Positions 9,376 through 20,644 of a stretch of DNA of 64,000 nt are shown one piece after another; the stretch's first letter is position 1; each line of letters starts with the position of its first letter. The notes under the pieces are model-generated. The model made no database searches. It saw only the letters and a program-made list of their open reading frames with translations, and was not told the DNA's origin. Source of the DNA: Agriotes lineatus (taxonomy: Eukaryota; Arthropoda; Insecta; Coleoptera; Elateridae). The stretch spans positions 98,127 to 162,126 of the forward strand of contig CALNHX010002977.1 in NCBI GenBank assembly GCA_940337035.1, in the 5' to 3' direction. Made by a program: the position numbers and the translations under genes.

Positions 9376-11960
9376 ATTTTGACAGATGGCAAGCTGAAAG
9401 TGCATTTCTTAGCAATATTTCTTAAAGGTATCTCACTTGAGGAATGTTATTTGACAAATAATACAGAAATTGTTGATATACCTACTATTTCTGATCATCA
9501 GTTTATAACTTGGGAAATAAATGTAACTGTGAGTAAAACTGAAAACTGTTGTAAAGTATATAGGGATTTTAAAAATTCGGATATTAATGAATTTTATGCA
9601 GAACTTCAAACATTACCCTTAGATCATATTTATAATTTAGCTAATATTGATGATAAAGTACAATATTTTAACACTCTACCTATAGATTTAATAAATGTCT
9701 ATTTTCCCGTTAAAACTTCTGTTTTCAACAGACCGCCAAAACCTTGGATCACTTCCAATATTAAATTGATGATGTCACTCAGAGATAAGGCTTTACAACG
9801 ATATAAACGCACACATAAGGTTGCTCATTTTGAATATTACAAAACTTTACGAAATTTCACTACTTCCTCTATTTACAGAGAAAAAAAGGCATACCTTCAA
9901 TATTCACTCCGTTCGAATAATTCCAAAACTTTATGGAAAAATTTAAAACAATTCGAAATTGTTAGAGCAACAAAAAATAAAAATATACCGCATGCACTCA
10001 AAGTTCCCGACAATATAAATAATTATTATGTCAACTCAATACCTAGTCTTAACATATCCGATGACGATTTATTACAGTTTTACAACAACAATCTCAAATG
10101 CGATTTTGATGAGCCTTTTGATTTTACCTCTGTAAATGAGGAAGAAGTTCAGAAAATATTAAATTCTATAAAATCTAAATCTACTGGTGCCGATGGTATT
10201 AATATAATTCTATTACATATCTGTTGCCCTTATATACTTCCATATGTTACCCACTTACTTAATTACTCTTTACAGTCGCATAATTTTCCTTTATTATGGA
10301 AACACGCCATAATTAAGCCTTTGCCCAAGGTCTCCGAGCCGAGCACGTACAAAGATTTACGTCCTATAAGCTTGCTTCCAACGCTGTCGAAAATATTGGA
10401 AAGAGTTATGGATAGTCAATTACGGAGTCATATTGCAAGGTACAATATTCCATCGCCAATGCAGTCGGGCTTTAGGCCAGGTCATAGTTGTGCTACAGCT
10501 TTATTAAATATCACTGATGATATTTTTAAAGCTACTGATCATGGTCTCTTTACTATTCTGGTACTATTAGATTTTAGTAAAGCATTTGAAATGATTAAAC
10601 ACAATATGCTTCTAGCTATTCTGCATTTTATAGGACTATCTTCAAATGCTATTCAGTTAATGCGAAGCTATTTAACTGATCGAACTCAAAGAGTATTCTT
10701 GGACGGGGTCGTCTCTGGGTCCTTGGAGTTGAGAGTGGGAGTTCCACAAGGATCGATATTGGGACCACTTCTTTACATTGTCTACACCAATAACTTCCAT
10801 AATTCTATCTCAAACTGCAAATTACATATGTACGCCGACGACACTCAATTATACTATTCCTTTGACATCAAGGATAGCTTAGATGCTGCGAATATAATTA
10901 ACACCGACTTAATACGCTTAGCTGATATATCAAAAAAACACTCACTTATGCTTAATCCATCGAAAACTGTTTGTATATTGTTCGGGAAAAAAGCTTATCG
11001 AGCTTCAATAGCGGAAACCGTAACTATCACAATCGATAATGAAACAATATCTTTTGTGGACAATGTAAGGAATCTGGGGCTAATTATTGATGCCGATCTA
11101 AGGTTTGAAATGCATGTGAATAAATGTCTGCAAAGGGCTTATTGTAATTTAAAGTTGCTTTACGCTAATCGCACCTTTTTAACAATAGATTTAAAGAAAA
11201 GATTATGTGACGCTCTCGTGCTTTCCCATACGACACACTGTGATGTTGTTTACGGTCCATGTTTAACAGCAGTCGCAGCTAAACGAATTCAAAAATTGCA
11301 AAATGCGTGTATGAGGTTTATATTATGTATCAGTAGAAGAGAACATATATCGCACAGACTCCTTGGGCTTAACTGGTTGAGTATGCACAGTCGCCGTTTG
11401 TTACATTCGGGAATACTATTTTTTAAAATCCTTAATCATAAATGCCCTAAGTATTTATACAACAGGATTAGCTTTAGAACAGATGTACATCATCTCAACT
11501 TGAGGCATAGGGGATTATTAACTATACCCTTACATTCCAGTTCTCTATTTCAAAGGTCATACTCTTATCAGATTTCTAAATTCTACAATTCACTTCCCCC
11601 TAAGCTTAAGTCCGATAACTTTCAAAAATTCAAACAGGGGCTCAGTGTTGCTCTATCCGATAAACAGTTGGGCTTGCATTAACTATTCCTAATTTGCGAG
11701 AGTTTCGTACTTATATATGTAGCGTCAGGTTACTTAATTATAAGTGACTTCTAATTTAATATATCTTTTGGCATTCCACAACTCTGATTTCTTTACATCG
11801 TAGGTTAAGTGGAAGAACAGGACACCTCCTGAACTTCGCCTCGTGATTATTTTAGCTTACTTACTGTAAATTATTTTGCTATACTCTCTTTTTATACTGT
11901 TTATGTAAGCTATGAAACAATAAAGAATGTATTTATTTATATTTTATTTATAAATATATA
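9376..11960 (+). mobile_element. LINE (Jockey/CR1-like), 5'-truncated
   Basis: Contains the 767-codon ORF2 frame and about 270 bp of 3' UTR with AATAAA near 11921 and a TTTATT-rich 3' tail (11930-11960). The 5' end falls in the endonuclease domain. It is related to the copy at 59.3-61.2 kb, with aligned motifs through the linker and RT. No target-site duplication could be settled by eye. Confidence 0.85.
9379..11682 (+). CDS. LINE ORF2: endonuclease C-terminus plus reverse transcriptase
   Basis: An uninterrupted frame of 767 codons. It begins in the end of an APE-type endonuclease (the SDHQFI motif, residues about 38-43, is the catalytic SDH). A linker follows with KSTGADGI, then an RT: LRPISLLPTLSKILE, SGFRPGHSC, motif A LLDFSKAFE (about residue 397), motif B GVPQGSILGPLLY, and catalytic YADD at about 485. 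The usual C-terminal domain ends at residue 767. The annotated ATG is simply the first Met after the truncation, not a natural start. The Asp that normally closes motif A (AFD) is Glu here. The RT would prime reverse transcription at nicked target DNA, but without most of the endonuclease this copy cannot move on its own. Confidence 0.88.
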   Translation: MTDGKLKVHFLAIFLKGISLEECYLTNNTEIVDIPTISDHQFITWEINVTVSKTENCCKVYRDFKNSDINEFYAELQTLPLDHIYNLANIDDKVQYFNTLPIDLINVYFPVKTSVFNRPPKPWITSNIKLMMSLRDKALQRYKRTHKVAHFEYYKTLRNFTTSSIYREKKAYLQYSLRSNNSKTLWKNLKQFEIVRATKNKNIPHALKVPDNINNYYVNSIPSLNISDDDLLQFYNNNLKCDFDEPFDFTSVNEEEVQKILNSIKSKSTGADGINIILLHICCPYILPYVTHLLNYSLQSHNFPLLWKHAIIKPLPKVSEPSTYKDLRPISLLPTLSKILERVMDSQLRSHIARYNIPSPMQSGFRPGHSCATALLNITDDIFKATDHGLFTILVLLDFSKAFEMIKHNMLLAILHFIGLSSNAIQLMRSYLTDRTQRVFLDGVVSGSLELRVGVPQGSILGPLLYIVYTNNFHNSISNCKLHMYADDTQLYYSFDIKDSLDAANIINTDLIRLADISKKHSLMLNPSKTVCILFGKKAYRASIAETVTITIDNETISFVDNVRNLGLIIDADLRFEMHVNKCLQRAYCNLKLLYANRTFLTIDLKKRLCDALVLSHTTHCDVVYGPCLTAVAAKRIQKLQNACMRFILCISRREHISHRLLGLNWLSMHSRRLLHSGILFFKILNHKCPKYLYNRISFRTDVHHLNLRHRGLLTIPLHSSSLFQRSYSYQISKFYNSLPPKLKSDNFQKFKQGLSVALSDKQLGLH

Positions 11961-13440
11961 AGGATTTATCACTGCCCACGATGAATTCAGAAAGATAACT
12001 TCTTAAATAAATTATCTATTATTACTACTACTAATTATCTATTTTTTGAGAATATCCCTTATGCATATTTAATTAGAAATTTTCCATAGCAATGGCAATT
12101 ATTAATATCGGAAATTTTTAGAAACTTATCGGAAAATTTCCACTTATTGCAGTATTGAACAAAAAATCCTAAAATTTTAATATTAAGATAATAGTTTTAT
12201 TATTACATTTAATAAATATGTTTTCTTTCATTCATGATATTATTTATCAAAATATAACGTGTGCATACAAAATTTCCTATGGAAATACAGGGTCCAGCAA
12301 TAGGTATGACCTACTTTTATAGGCTTCTTATAAAAGCAAGGCTCAATAAAATAAAACAAAGTTTTATTATGAGCAATTTTAATCCTTTAATAGGCAAAAT
12401 TAGTTTAAAGAAAAACTAATTAAAATTTATTTTGTATGCATTCTTTTAGATCCCAGGAAACAGGAAAACAAGGTTTTTAACAAAATGTTATTTTCAGTTT
12501 TTCAAAAGATGCTGGTACACCGTGCTACCAGTGAGCATTCAGGACAAAATATATTGTGAATGTTCGCTGGTATAACAGGTACACACTACACTGTTGTCGT
12601 GTTATTTGGTTAGATGCTTGCTAAAGGACTTAAAAAACATTGAGATATCATAAGAATTGAAAATTCTATTTCAAAAAGATCAAAGAATCAACTAAACTGT
12701 AGACAAAACTGAATAGACAAAAATGTCTGCTTCTTTGGGGAACTGCGGCATAATAAACTACGGATCAATTTAGCAAATTATATTTCGACTATTTGAAAAA
12801 TAATTGATCCACAAAAATTATCATTTCTAATTTAGCAATAATCAGTAACGTTCCTGTACACCAAAAACAAATTGTAGTTAATTCACATAGCTGTTTCTCG
12901 CAATTACTCCACGATGAACATTTGCAAACGTTTAATTTAAAAGTAGGAGACAACACAGACGAATCTATTATTTAATAAATAATCTAAATTCTCTTAATGT
13001 ATGTTATGGCGTTAGACTAAAAATATTTCTATCAAAATCGATATCTTGCCAGCAACAGAAGCGCTGTATGTATAACAGCTGGCAACACAATAAATGTACC
13101 TTATTTTTGGCTGCATCTACCAGTAACAGTCCGAAAAGCAATAACGCCTGTGGTGCATGTATAACTTTTAAAAACACAATTAGAATGAGAGAGCAAAGAT
13201 ATTTAAATCTACTACTTTAACAACCACATTAACTAAAGAAATATGGAAAACGGCAGAAATCTAAATAAAATCACGAATGCGATTTGTAGAAATTTACAAG
13301 AAAAATATTTACTATTATCAGAACAAATATTACTCTTCTATTCTGAAAAATATCATTTTTGAGTGTATGCAACTTGGTAAAAATAAATTAAAGCATGAGC
13401 AAAGATACAGTGGAGACAGCTTTTAAACGTGTTGGTTGCT
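11961..13440. other. AT-rich intergenic DNA with a small hairpin
   Basis: No convincing gene. A 16-bp inverted repeat with 14 matches lies at 12526-12572. TACAGGGTCCAGC at about 12288 resembles the terminus of a Tc1/mariner-type MITE, but no partner end was found. Confidence 0.4.
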
Positions 13441-13444
13441 AAAC

Positions 13445-13805
13445 ATTCCCAGCTCATTCACCTACAATTTTTTTCAGAGAAATGAAGTGTTACCATTACC
13501 GTCACCTTCTGCTATTAGGCGCTATCTTGGATTAATGAAAATCAAACGTGGCTTGATGATTTTTTAGGCTTTAAAGAAGAATAAATGGAATCAAAATTAG
13601 AAATATCAAAAACATGGAATAATTGTATTTGACTAAATGTCAGTGTGCACCAGTCTAGATGTAGGTAAATGTAAATACTACGAAATATACAGGTGTTGAT
13701 TTTGGCAGTGATCTTGATGACACTCAATGGTACCATGCATTGGTATTTATGTTTAGTTTAGTAGTCGTTAGTTTCCATCAAGCAGTTGCTGTATATGGAG
13801 CTAAA
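13445..13805 (+). pseudogene. P-element/THAP9-type transposase fragment
   Basis: Pieces in changing plus-strand frames match the middle of P-type (THAP9-like) transposases in the right order: LPLPSPSAIRRYL then GLMKIKRG (13496-13550), an FDEMSV-like segment with TSLDV (about 13630-13665), and WYHALVFMF followed by HQAVAVYGA (13726-13803). At least three frameshifts or stops separate them. These transposases act in the nucleus on DNA ends. No THAP domain or terminal inverted repeats were found, so this is an old remnant. The call rests on remembered family motifs and needs a database check. Confidence 0.6.
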
Positions 13806-14011
13806 CAACCAACAAAATTTTTTTTTGCAAATTATTATTATAAATTATAATTAAACTGGGTTTACAGCACTGCAATTTTTAAACTGTAGTTATTATGCAT
13901 TATGTAACTGTGCATTAATAAAAGTGCTTGGTAAAATTATGAGCCTTTTTTTGTTAGTGTAAATTGTTAACGATTGTTTTATCAAATAATAGCATTTCAA
14001 GCTATATAATA

Positions 14012-14667
14012 ATGGGTGTGTTAACAAAATCACAGAAAGAGGAACTCAGCGAAATTATTGAAATGACAAATAACGCCATGCTTTCTGATGAAAAATATGT
14101 GACCATCTTAGCTGATAATTTTTTTTTCTACACTAGAGACTAAAATTAAAGATATAACACGACCTCTAATTGACAGAATTACTAAATTAGAAGAAGCGAA
14201 TGGCGATCTGCTCTCTGAATTAGATACCTTAGAGCAATATTGCAGAAAACAATGCCTGCGTATTTATGGAGTGGAAGAATCTAAGAACGAGAAAGTTGAA
14301 AGAAAAGTACAGGATGTACCTTAAGCTAGCAGATATTTCAAGTAATCACAGAAATAGATGCCATCGTGTTAGCAAGAAACCCGATACAAATGTGCCAAAC
14401 CTGAGTGACTGCAAACCAAGGCCGATATTGGTAAAATTTGTAAGTTATCAGCAGCGCTGATTAGTTTTTCAATATAAGAAGCTTTTGAAGTCCAGTGGCA
14501 TTAATATTCGTGAAGACTTAACAAAAACTCGTTTATCCTTGCTGAATAGCGTTATCGAAAAATACAGCTATAGAAACGGGTGGACTTTAAACGGTAACAT
14601 TTATTTTCGACACAAAAATTACAAAATTATTATCAGAACATCAAAGTACTTCGACAAACTGAGTGCC
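14012..14667 (+). pseudogene. LINE ORF1, coiled-coil/RNA-binding type
   Basis: Starts at ATG 14012 (MGVLTKSQKEEL). It continues through a coiled-coil-like stretch (ITKLEEANGDLLSELDTLEQ) into CLRIYGVEES, HRVSKKPD, PRPILVKFVSY, IREDLTKTRLSLLN and RNGWTLNG. This is the order seen in ORF1-like proteins of insect LINEs with an L1-ORF1-like RNA-binding fold. A run of eight or more T at about 14109 marks one frameshift; others follow near 14325 and 14460. The protein is cut at about 14668, where a Tc1/mariner element (TTTCCGAGTTACGAGC) begins. The endonuclease fragment at 18105 is probably the continuation of the same LINE. Confidence 0.72.
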
Positions 14668-14744
14668 GTTTCCGAGTTACGAGCAATTTTTGAATTTGGG
14701 AAATAAATCGTAAACTATTAAAAAATATTAAGATGGCTGGAATA

Positions 14745-16249
14745 TTTGCTGTCAAAATAAAATAGAAAACCGATCCCATTTAAATTGTTAATAACTGTTT
14801 CAAATTTTAAAATATTTTAAATATTTTTTCAAAAATGTAAAGTAAAAACTTGCCAATTTTAGTTACAATATAATTTATTTTTGTAATACATCATTTTTTA
14901 AAGATAACATCTTTCAAATGTTGACCACCATTTTGAACGCATTGGACAAGACGTCCTACATAATTTTGCATAACTCGTTGCACCATTTCTTGTGGTATTT
15001 TCCTAACCGCTGCACTTATATTGTTCTTTAAATCATTTAATGTTCTTGGGCGATTCACATAAACTTTTGATTTTAGATACTCCCATAAAAAGAAATCGCA
15101 GGGCGACAAGTCCGGCGACCGGGAGGCCAGTTAATGTTTCCAAATCGAGAAATTAACCTATTGGGGAACATTAATCGTAGGTTTTGCATAGATACCCTAG
15201 CCGTATGTGCAGTGGCACCATATGTTATGCAATGTACAGCGCCGCCTATAATTAGCCTAACGTCTGTTGGCTGAGTAGGAAATAAATAAATAAATATTAT
15301 GATTCCTAAGCTCTGGACCAAAAAAGTTTTGCAGCATGACTATGTAACGTTCAGATGTTATGGTAGTTGTTGTCCCGTGGGCGTCTTTGAAGAAGTATGG
15401 ACTATTAAATCCATAAAACGAAACTCCACACCAAAATGTGACTTTATCACTATGAAGTGGTTGTTCATGTAATTCCATGGGGTTCTCTGCTGACCAATAT
15501 CTATAGTTCTGTTTATTTACATATCTGGTCAGGTGGAAATGTGCTTCATCAGTCATTAGCTTCAAATTAATTTGGTTATTATTCAGTAGTTGAAGGAATT
15601 GTTCACAAAACATAACCCGAACTTCTAAATCTCGTGGTAGTAATTGGTGCACGACTTGAACTTTGTAAGTTCTTTAAAATACGGCAAAGAGTTCTGTCTG
15701 ACAGGCCCAAGGTTTGCGAATGAAGCAAAACAGATCGTTTTGGACTTGCAAAACAGCCGTTCTTACTCTTTCTGTGTTTTCAGCAGTACGTACGGTTCAA
15801 GGTCTTCCTTTAAGCTTCGGTATCACAGCAGAAGCAGCAGTCCTGAATTTTTAAATCCATCTCCTGATCGTTTTACCACTAGGAATCGGATCTCGCCTAC
15901 TAACGTTGAAATGACGACGAAAAATTCTTTGGCTTTTGATCACAGAGCTATTATTTTTGAAATAGATTTCAGTAATGAAAGAACGATGTTTATTAGAGAA
16001 AATGTGCATATTGTACGACTATTTATTTATTAATCACACATAGCAACTTGACGAATTTAATCAAATTAAGTATTAGGTTAATCTGTATTGGTGTGAAAAT
16101 GCAGTTTGAGTTGAATGATGTTATCTTTAAAACCTAATATTTTTAATAAATAAATTATATTGTAACTAAAATTGGCAAGTTTTCACTTTCCATTTTTGAA
16201 AAAAACAGTTCTTAACAATTTAAATAGGTTGGTCATTCTGCCGGACCTG
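14745..16249 (-). mobile_element. Mariner-like transposon A nested in B
   Basis: Inverted repeats pair 14834-14883 with 16147-16197 (for example CTTGCCAATTTTAGTTAC), with weaker pairing extending outward over ATTTAAATTGTTAA. The right end is GGACCTG at 16249 followed by TA. The left limit is uncertain (14735-14780). The minus strand carries a decayed transposase (14891-16100). Confidence 0.72.
14891..16100 (-). pseudogene. Mariner-like transposase of element A
   Basis: Three minus-strand frames cover the family: the N-terminal half in fragments at 15652-16100, then TDEAHFHLTRYVNKQN (first catalytic Asp) and KVTFWCGVSFYG at 15257-15652, GATAHTARVSMQNL at 15190-15250, and SPCDFFLWEYLKSKVY (third catalytic Asp) with a DVIFK-type C terminus at 14891-15109. 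The residue before GATAHTA is Tyr where the second catalytic Asp is expected, and at least two frameshifts occur (near 15115 and 15257). It is a dead DDE transposase. Confidence 0.82.
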
Positions 16250-16251
16250 TA

Positions 16252-17231
16252 TGAAGAGCAAGTTTGCCAACCGAAGAATTCCAGAAAGGAGTATGTTCAG
16301 CAGAATTCATTCACATATCTGTAAGAGTGGATCAGCAAGACCAAGCACAATAGGACAAGGTAGGCCAAAGTGGGCGAGTACTCCTGAGTTAGAAGAACGA
16401 GTGTTGCATCAAGAAGATGACCTTTGAATTAGTACGCGATAGAATGCAGTGGCAGAGGGAGTCTCCCAATACTCTCTCTGAAAAATATTACATGAGCAGC
16501 AATTGTACCCGTATCATGTTCAACAGGTTCAAAGTCTTGTTCCTACGGACTATGTTGCAACAGCTGAGTTATGCCAGTGGCTTCTGCAACAGTGTGCTGG
16601 TAATCCACTTTTCCTGAATTCAATTCGGTTTACCGATGAAGCGGTATTTACGCGAGATGGTATTACTAACTTCCACAATACTCATATGTGGGCAGACGAA
16701 AATCTCCGTTCCGTTTATGAATCAAGAAATCAACATCGATTTTCAATTAATGTGTGGGCAGGTATCGTGGGAGATTGCCTGATAGGACCCTACATTTGCC
16801 AAATGGGTTAACAGGTGCGATACACCATGATTTTCTGGAAAATTAACTCCCAGGCTTTTTAAAAGATGTGCCTTACAATTACGGCAAGGGATGTGGTTTA
16901 TGCACGATGAGGCTCCTCCATATTTCCTCATACTTGTGAGGCAGCACCTACCGCAAATTTTTTTGGCGAGCAGTGGATAGGTCGAGGTGGACCTATTCCA
17001 TGGCCGCCACGCTTCCCAGACCTTAATCCGTTAGACTTCTTCCTTTGGGGATATTTAAAAAGTCTCGTGTACACCACGCCCACCAATACAGTAAAGGAGT
17101 GGCATGTTAATGACGTTTGTCAAAGTGTTAGAGGAATGCCAGGTGTTTTTGAAAGATTAAGACAGTCATTGAGGTGGCGATTAGACATCTGTGTGCAGAT
17201 GGGAGGTGGACATATTGAACATCTACTCTGA
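16252..17231 (+). pseudogene. Tc1/mariner-type transposase of element B
   Basis: Plus-strand pieces in several frames read: RRIP then RIHSHI near the start, FTDEAVFTRDGI with NVWAGIVGD (16629-16790), WFMHDEAPP (about 16897), WIGRGGPIPWPP, FPDLNPLDFFLWGYLKSLVY (17020-17071) and GGGHIEHLL at the end. All three catalytic Asp positions can be recognised, but a stop at 16809-16811 and several frame changes destroy the gene. The same lineage recurs on the minus strand at 24.1-24.7 kb. Confidence 0.8.
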
Positions 17232-17380
17232 ATGTTTGATTTCCCAAATTCAAAAATTGCTCGTAACTCGGAAATGCGCGATTGTCGGACACATATTTAT
17301 ATGGACTTTTTACTTGCCTTGGTGTGTAGAATAATACCTCGACGTTTGGCGAAACATCTTAAAATCACCCTGTATATATA

Positions 17381-18048
17381 CAGAATTCGCCAGTCAAATG
17401 GAAAGATTTGAGGTGGGGTTAAAAGCTCGTAGGGAGGTGGTGGGGAGGAAGGTTGCCGGCTCAACATTATGTGCGCAGTCTACCGTTTAGTTTACAATGG
17501 ATCGTTGGACGGGTGAACAGCGTGGATAAGCAGCTAAAGCGTATTATCTCAATGGTGAGTGTTTGGTGCAAATGCGACGTGATTTTCGACGTCATTTCAA
17601 AATACCGCGCAATCAGCCTGTTCTGCCGGATAAGGCAATTCGAACGAGGATAAACAACCTTCAGTAAACTGGATCGACGCCTAAAAGAAGGTGGGAGTGC
17701 AAAAACAGTTCGAACCCCCTGAAAACATCACAGCTGTTCAACATGCCTCCTCGCTCTCCCGATTTTTTTTATGAGAATATCTAAAAACAAACGTGTTCAA
17801 GGCCGATCCACTCAGAACAATCCCAGCCCGCAAACAACGTATTCAGAACGAGACTGCAGCAATACCTATAAATTTGCTGCAAGATGTCATGCAAAACTTC
17901 CAGGCCCGACTTCAAGAATGCATAAATTTCGCGAACTTAGTATTCGGAAACTAATCTTAATTGTTATTGTACATCAAACTGCTTATCTTGTACTTCATAT
18001 TTATACCTAATGAATTAATAAAAAAATCAGTTTGACTAGGGCACCCTG
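17381..18048 (+). mobile_element. Internally deleted mariner-like element C
   Basis: Flanked by TA on both sides (17379-17380 and 18049-18050). Ends pair imperfectly: CAGAATTCGCCAGTCAAA on the left, and CAGTTTGACTAGGGCACCCTG on the right read inverted. The left part encodes a transposase N terminus starting at ATG 17499 (MDRWTGEQR, soon a stop). The right part encodes PPRSPD and a shifted C-terminal region. The catalytic core between them is deleted, giving a 668-bp non-autonomous copy. It begins 8 bp after the end of element B. Confidence 0.72.
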
Positions 18049-18104
18049 TATATCTATACATATGCAATATATTATCATGACATGTACGAATGAATGATTT
18101 CAGG

Positions 18105-18330
18105 AGAACACATGTGAATGCCCGCTCGCTGCTGAGAAATATTTCCGATTTGCAAACTTAATTTGAAAATGAAGTGTACAATGTAATCGCTATCAGCGAA
18201 ACATGGCTAACGCAGAATATATGAGATGAAAATGTGCATCTTCCAGGTTATCAAATACATCGAAAAGATCGTGAGCATGGTAGAGGTGGGAGGTGCAACT
18301 GTTTATGTTCAAAATAGTTTTAAGCATTAA
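18105..18330 (+). pseudogene. LINE APE-type endonuclease, N-terminal fragment
   Basis: In one plus-strand frame with two stops the text reads NVRSLLRNISDLQ, IAISETWLT and GYQIHRKDREHGRGG. This is the start of the endonuclease domain of LINE ORF2 (catalytic Glu in SETWL). It likely continues the LINE whose ORF1 lies at 14012, now separated by elements A, B and C. It ends near 18330 without an RT. Confidence 0.75.
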
Positions 18331-18419
18331 CATGATAATTTAGTTCGAACATTCATCAAGAGCGAAAGCAAACTACGTGCACGGGCAATAGTGGATTAAA
18401 CCTTTATTGCAACAAGCCA

Positions 18420-19049
18420 TTATGGCTTCCTTTTGCGGTAGATGTAATATTTAATTTAAAAGATCTGATAAAATTTTATGGTGTAATGGGTGGTGTGATT
18501 GGGCTTTTCATTCAAAATGTGTTGTTGTGAACAACGAACTCTACAAATATGTAACAGAAATAAAACATATTCTGTGGTGCTGCGAGAGATGCTGTCTTAG
18601 AAAAGACATGATGTGTTGTTAATAAACAAAAAGCAGCGATTTCAAAGCTAAATGGCAATTATCAGGAGAAATCTGCAGAGATGGAAAGTAACATCAAGAA
18701 ATTTATTGAAAATCAAGATCAGAGCAGGATGACATGCAGAAAAAGCAAGAATAAAAAAGAATGAACCAGTTTTAACAATAAAACCAAAGAGTACAGCTTT
18801 GTGACTAAAGAAGAAATTAAAAGCAAAATCGATCGGACAAATATAGGAATATCTGGAGTGAAACATGTAAGTAAAGGTGGAATTGTCATAGCATGTAGTA
18901 ACCAGGATTCCGTATCCAAACTTAAGGAAAAAGCTGAAGCAAAACTGGGCAACAAATATGATATCAATGTTCTGAAGAACCGAAGACCTCGTGTTAAAAT
19001 TAGTGGAATGAATGCAAGAATGATGGCATGAATGATTGGATAAGCATAT
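18420..19049 (+). pseudogene. LINE ORF1 with PHD-like finger and gag-like region
   Basis: Frames in this stretch show Cys/His spacing of a PHD-like finger ending in CDWAFHSKC and LWCCERC (18490-18590). After a lysine-rich link comes a gag-like segment: VTKEEIKSKIDRT, IGISGVKHVSKGGIVIAC and RPRVKISGM (18801-19031). This organisation is known from ORF1 of several insect LINEs. The fragment ends where the giant foldback begins (19050). It differs from the ORF1 type at 14012, so two LINEs contributed here. Confidence 0.65.
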
Positions 19050-20405
19050 CGTCCTACGTACTATTTCCTTAAGGAATGAAAAGCGCAAAATAATCAACTG
19101 AAATCAATTATCACCATAGAAACTGAGATAAAATGACTCATGCTATTGGTTGTTTGAATATGTAGGTTATAATTCTAAGTAATTAACCAGTTATTTTAAG
19201 AATTACAATTAGTTGGTTTATAAGCAGCATTGGACAATCTAACATTAAAGTTGGTAGGCATTTCTGATATACTGATTTTTGAGTGGGTGAAGTGTTTTAT
19301 AACCGCTAACAATTTTTTCCTGTATTCAAGTGCGAATTATTTATATGCTTACGTAAAGCTTGAAGGCATCGCGTCACAATTGTGCCAGCTGCTACACTTT
19401 GTAGTTTTTGGTGGTTCTGAAAGAAGAAAATATTCTTATTACAAATGTTTTCTTAAATATAGACATTTACAAATATCGTTAACGCTACATACTACCCGTC
19501 CAAAATAACTGCAAGTGAAATGCACGAAAAGGACAAAGAGACTGCATGTTCAAAACTAATTACGTGCAAGACCCAAACGCAGAAACAGAGCTGATGTTCA
19601 CCGTACATACGCTTCATTACCGCCCCCACTGCGCATACAGTTTTCACCCGCACCGTTATTTTAGGGGAGCAAAACTATATCTAGGTACATACCGAATATG
19701 GTCAAAAATACAAGCAGTTAGTATCTCCAACTAGAGGGTTTGAGAATTGTACTAAATCTGCCAGAGGCGTGTAGTACACTCGATTTATAAGTTTACAACG
19801 AAGGAATCACCCCAGTAAACACGAAGTTTAGAACATTTTAGGTTATATTTCCGATATAGGTACACTCTGAAATTATTCAATCAAACTTTTGTAGCAACAC
19901 GGTGACTACCGATTCGTTAATGATTGATATCCCACGGTTCAATTTTCGCAAAAATCTAATAACAACTGTATTAAAACAACACTGACAACAAGTAGAACTA
20001 ACTAACTTCCAAGAGCAAACAAACAACGTTCATACATAAACAGTGTTTCATTTATGATCAATATGATTGCATCAGTGTTGCCAGCTTGCAGTTGTAATAT
20101 TTCGCTAAAACGATTATTCAAATCCGCTAGAAACCGCCAAAAACTTCTAAATGTTAGGTTTGTATTGATCAAGTAAATATTTAAATTAAAAAAATTTTTT
20201 TTTATTAAGATGTATAGGTATAACAACAATCCCGGAAGCATCACACGTTTCTAATGAAATTAAACCGAAAAAAGTGGTAACCACTTTGCAGTCGTTTGCA
20301 CTTTATAGTAAATTATAGAGCACCCTAAATATTTGGTTACAGTCAAATCGGTAGATTCGTCAATTGGGACGCTATATAAACTATTACCATTACCAATATC
20401 TTCGT

Positions 20406-20633
20406 TTAGCATTTTAATAAAAAAACGGCCCCAATACGTTTTTTATAATAGCTGTACATTTCGTTCGTCCGATCTGTAAATTTTCTGCTTCCGCCCCTAG
20501 AATATATTGACCCAATTATTAACAAAAACAAACCTTTGAATGCAGTTCTGCATAGAGGAACCAAATGATCAGTAGAGGACAAGGCAGTGTGGAGTGTGAC
20601 AAGCAAAAAACAACGCAATTCTGCCTTCTGCAA
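20406..20633 (-). pseudogene. hAT transposase piece, inverted
   Basis: The minus-strand frame contains AELRCFLLVTLHTALSSTDH, resembling the AELR..F...H......DHL segment that precedes the catalytic region in one hAT subgroup. In an intact gene it would lie just upstream of the plus-strand piece at 20645, but here it is inverted. The call is moderate because the match is short. Confidence 0.5.
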
Positions 20634-20644
20634 TTTTCGATGAT

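Larger units (their letters stand above)
14668..17372 (+). mobile_element. Tc1/mariner-type transposon B, hosting element A
   Basis: Inverted subterminal repeats match exactly over 36 bp: 14668-14703 (TTTCCGAGTTACGAGC...) against 17233-17268. The right end continues to a CACCCTG terminus at 17372 followed by TA. The outer part of the left end is missing, so the left border is truncated. The interior encodes a plus-strand transposase (16252-17231). A second transposon (A, about 14745-16249) is inserted near its 5' end. Confidence 0.75.

Noticed and set aside
15644..16033. 129-codon plus-strand ORF
   Set aside because: It is antisense to the N-terminal half of the mariner-like transposase of element A.
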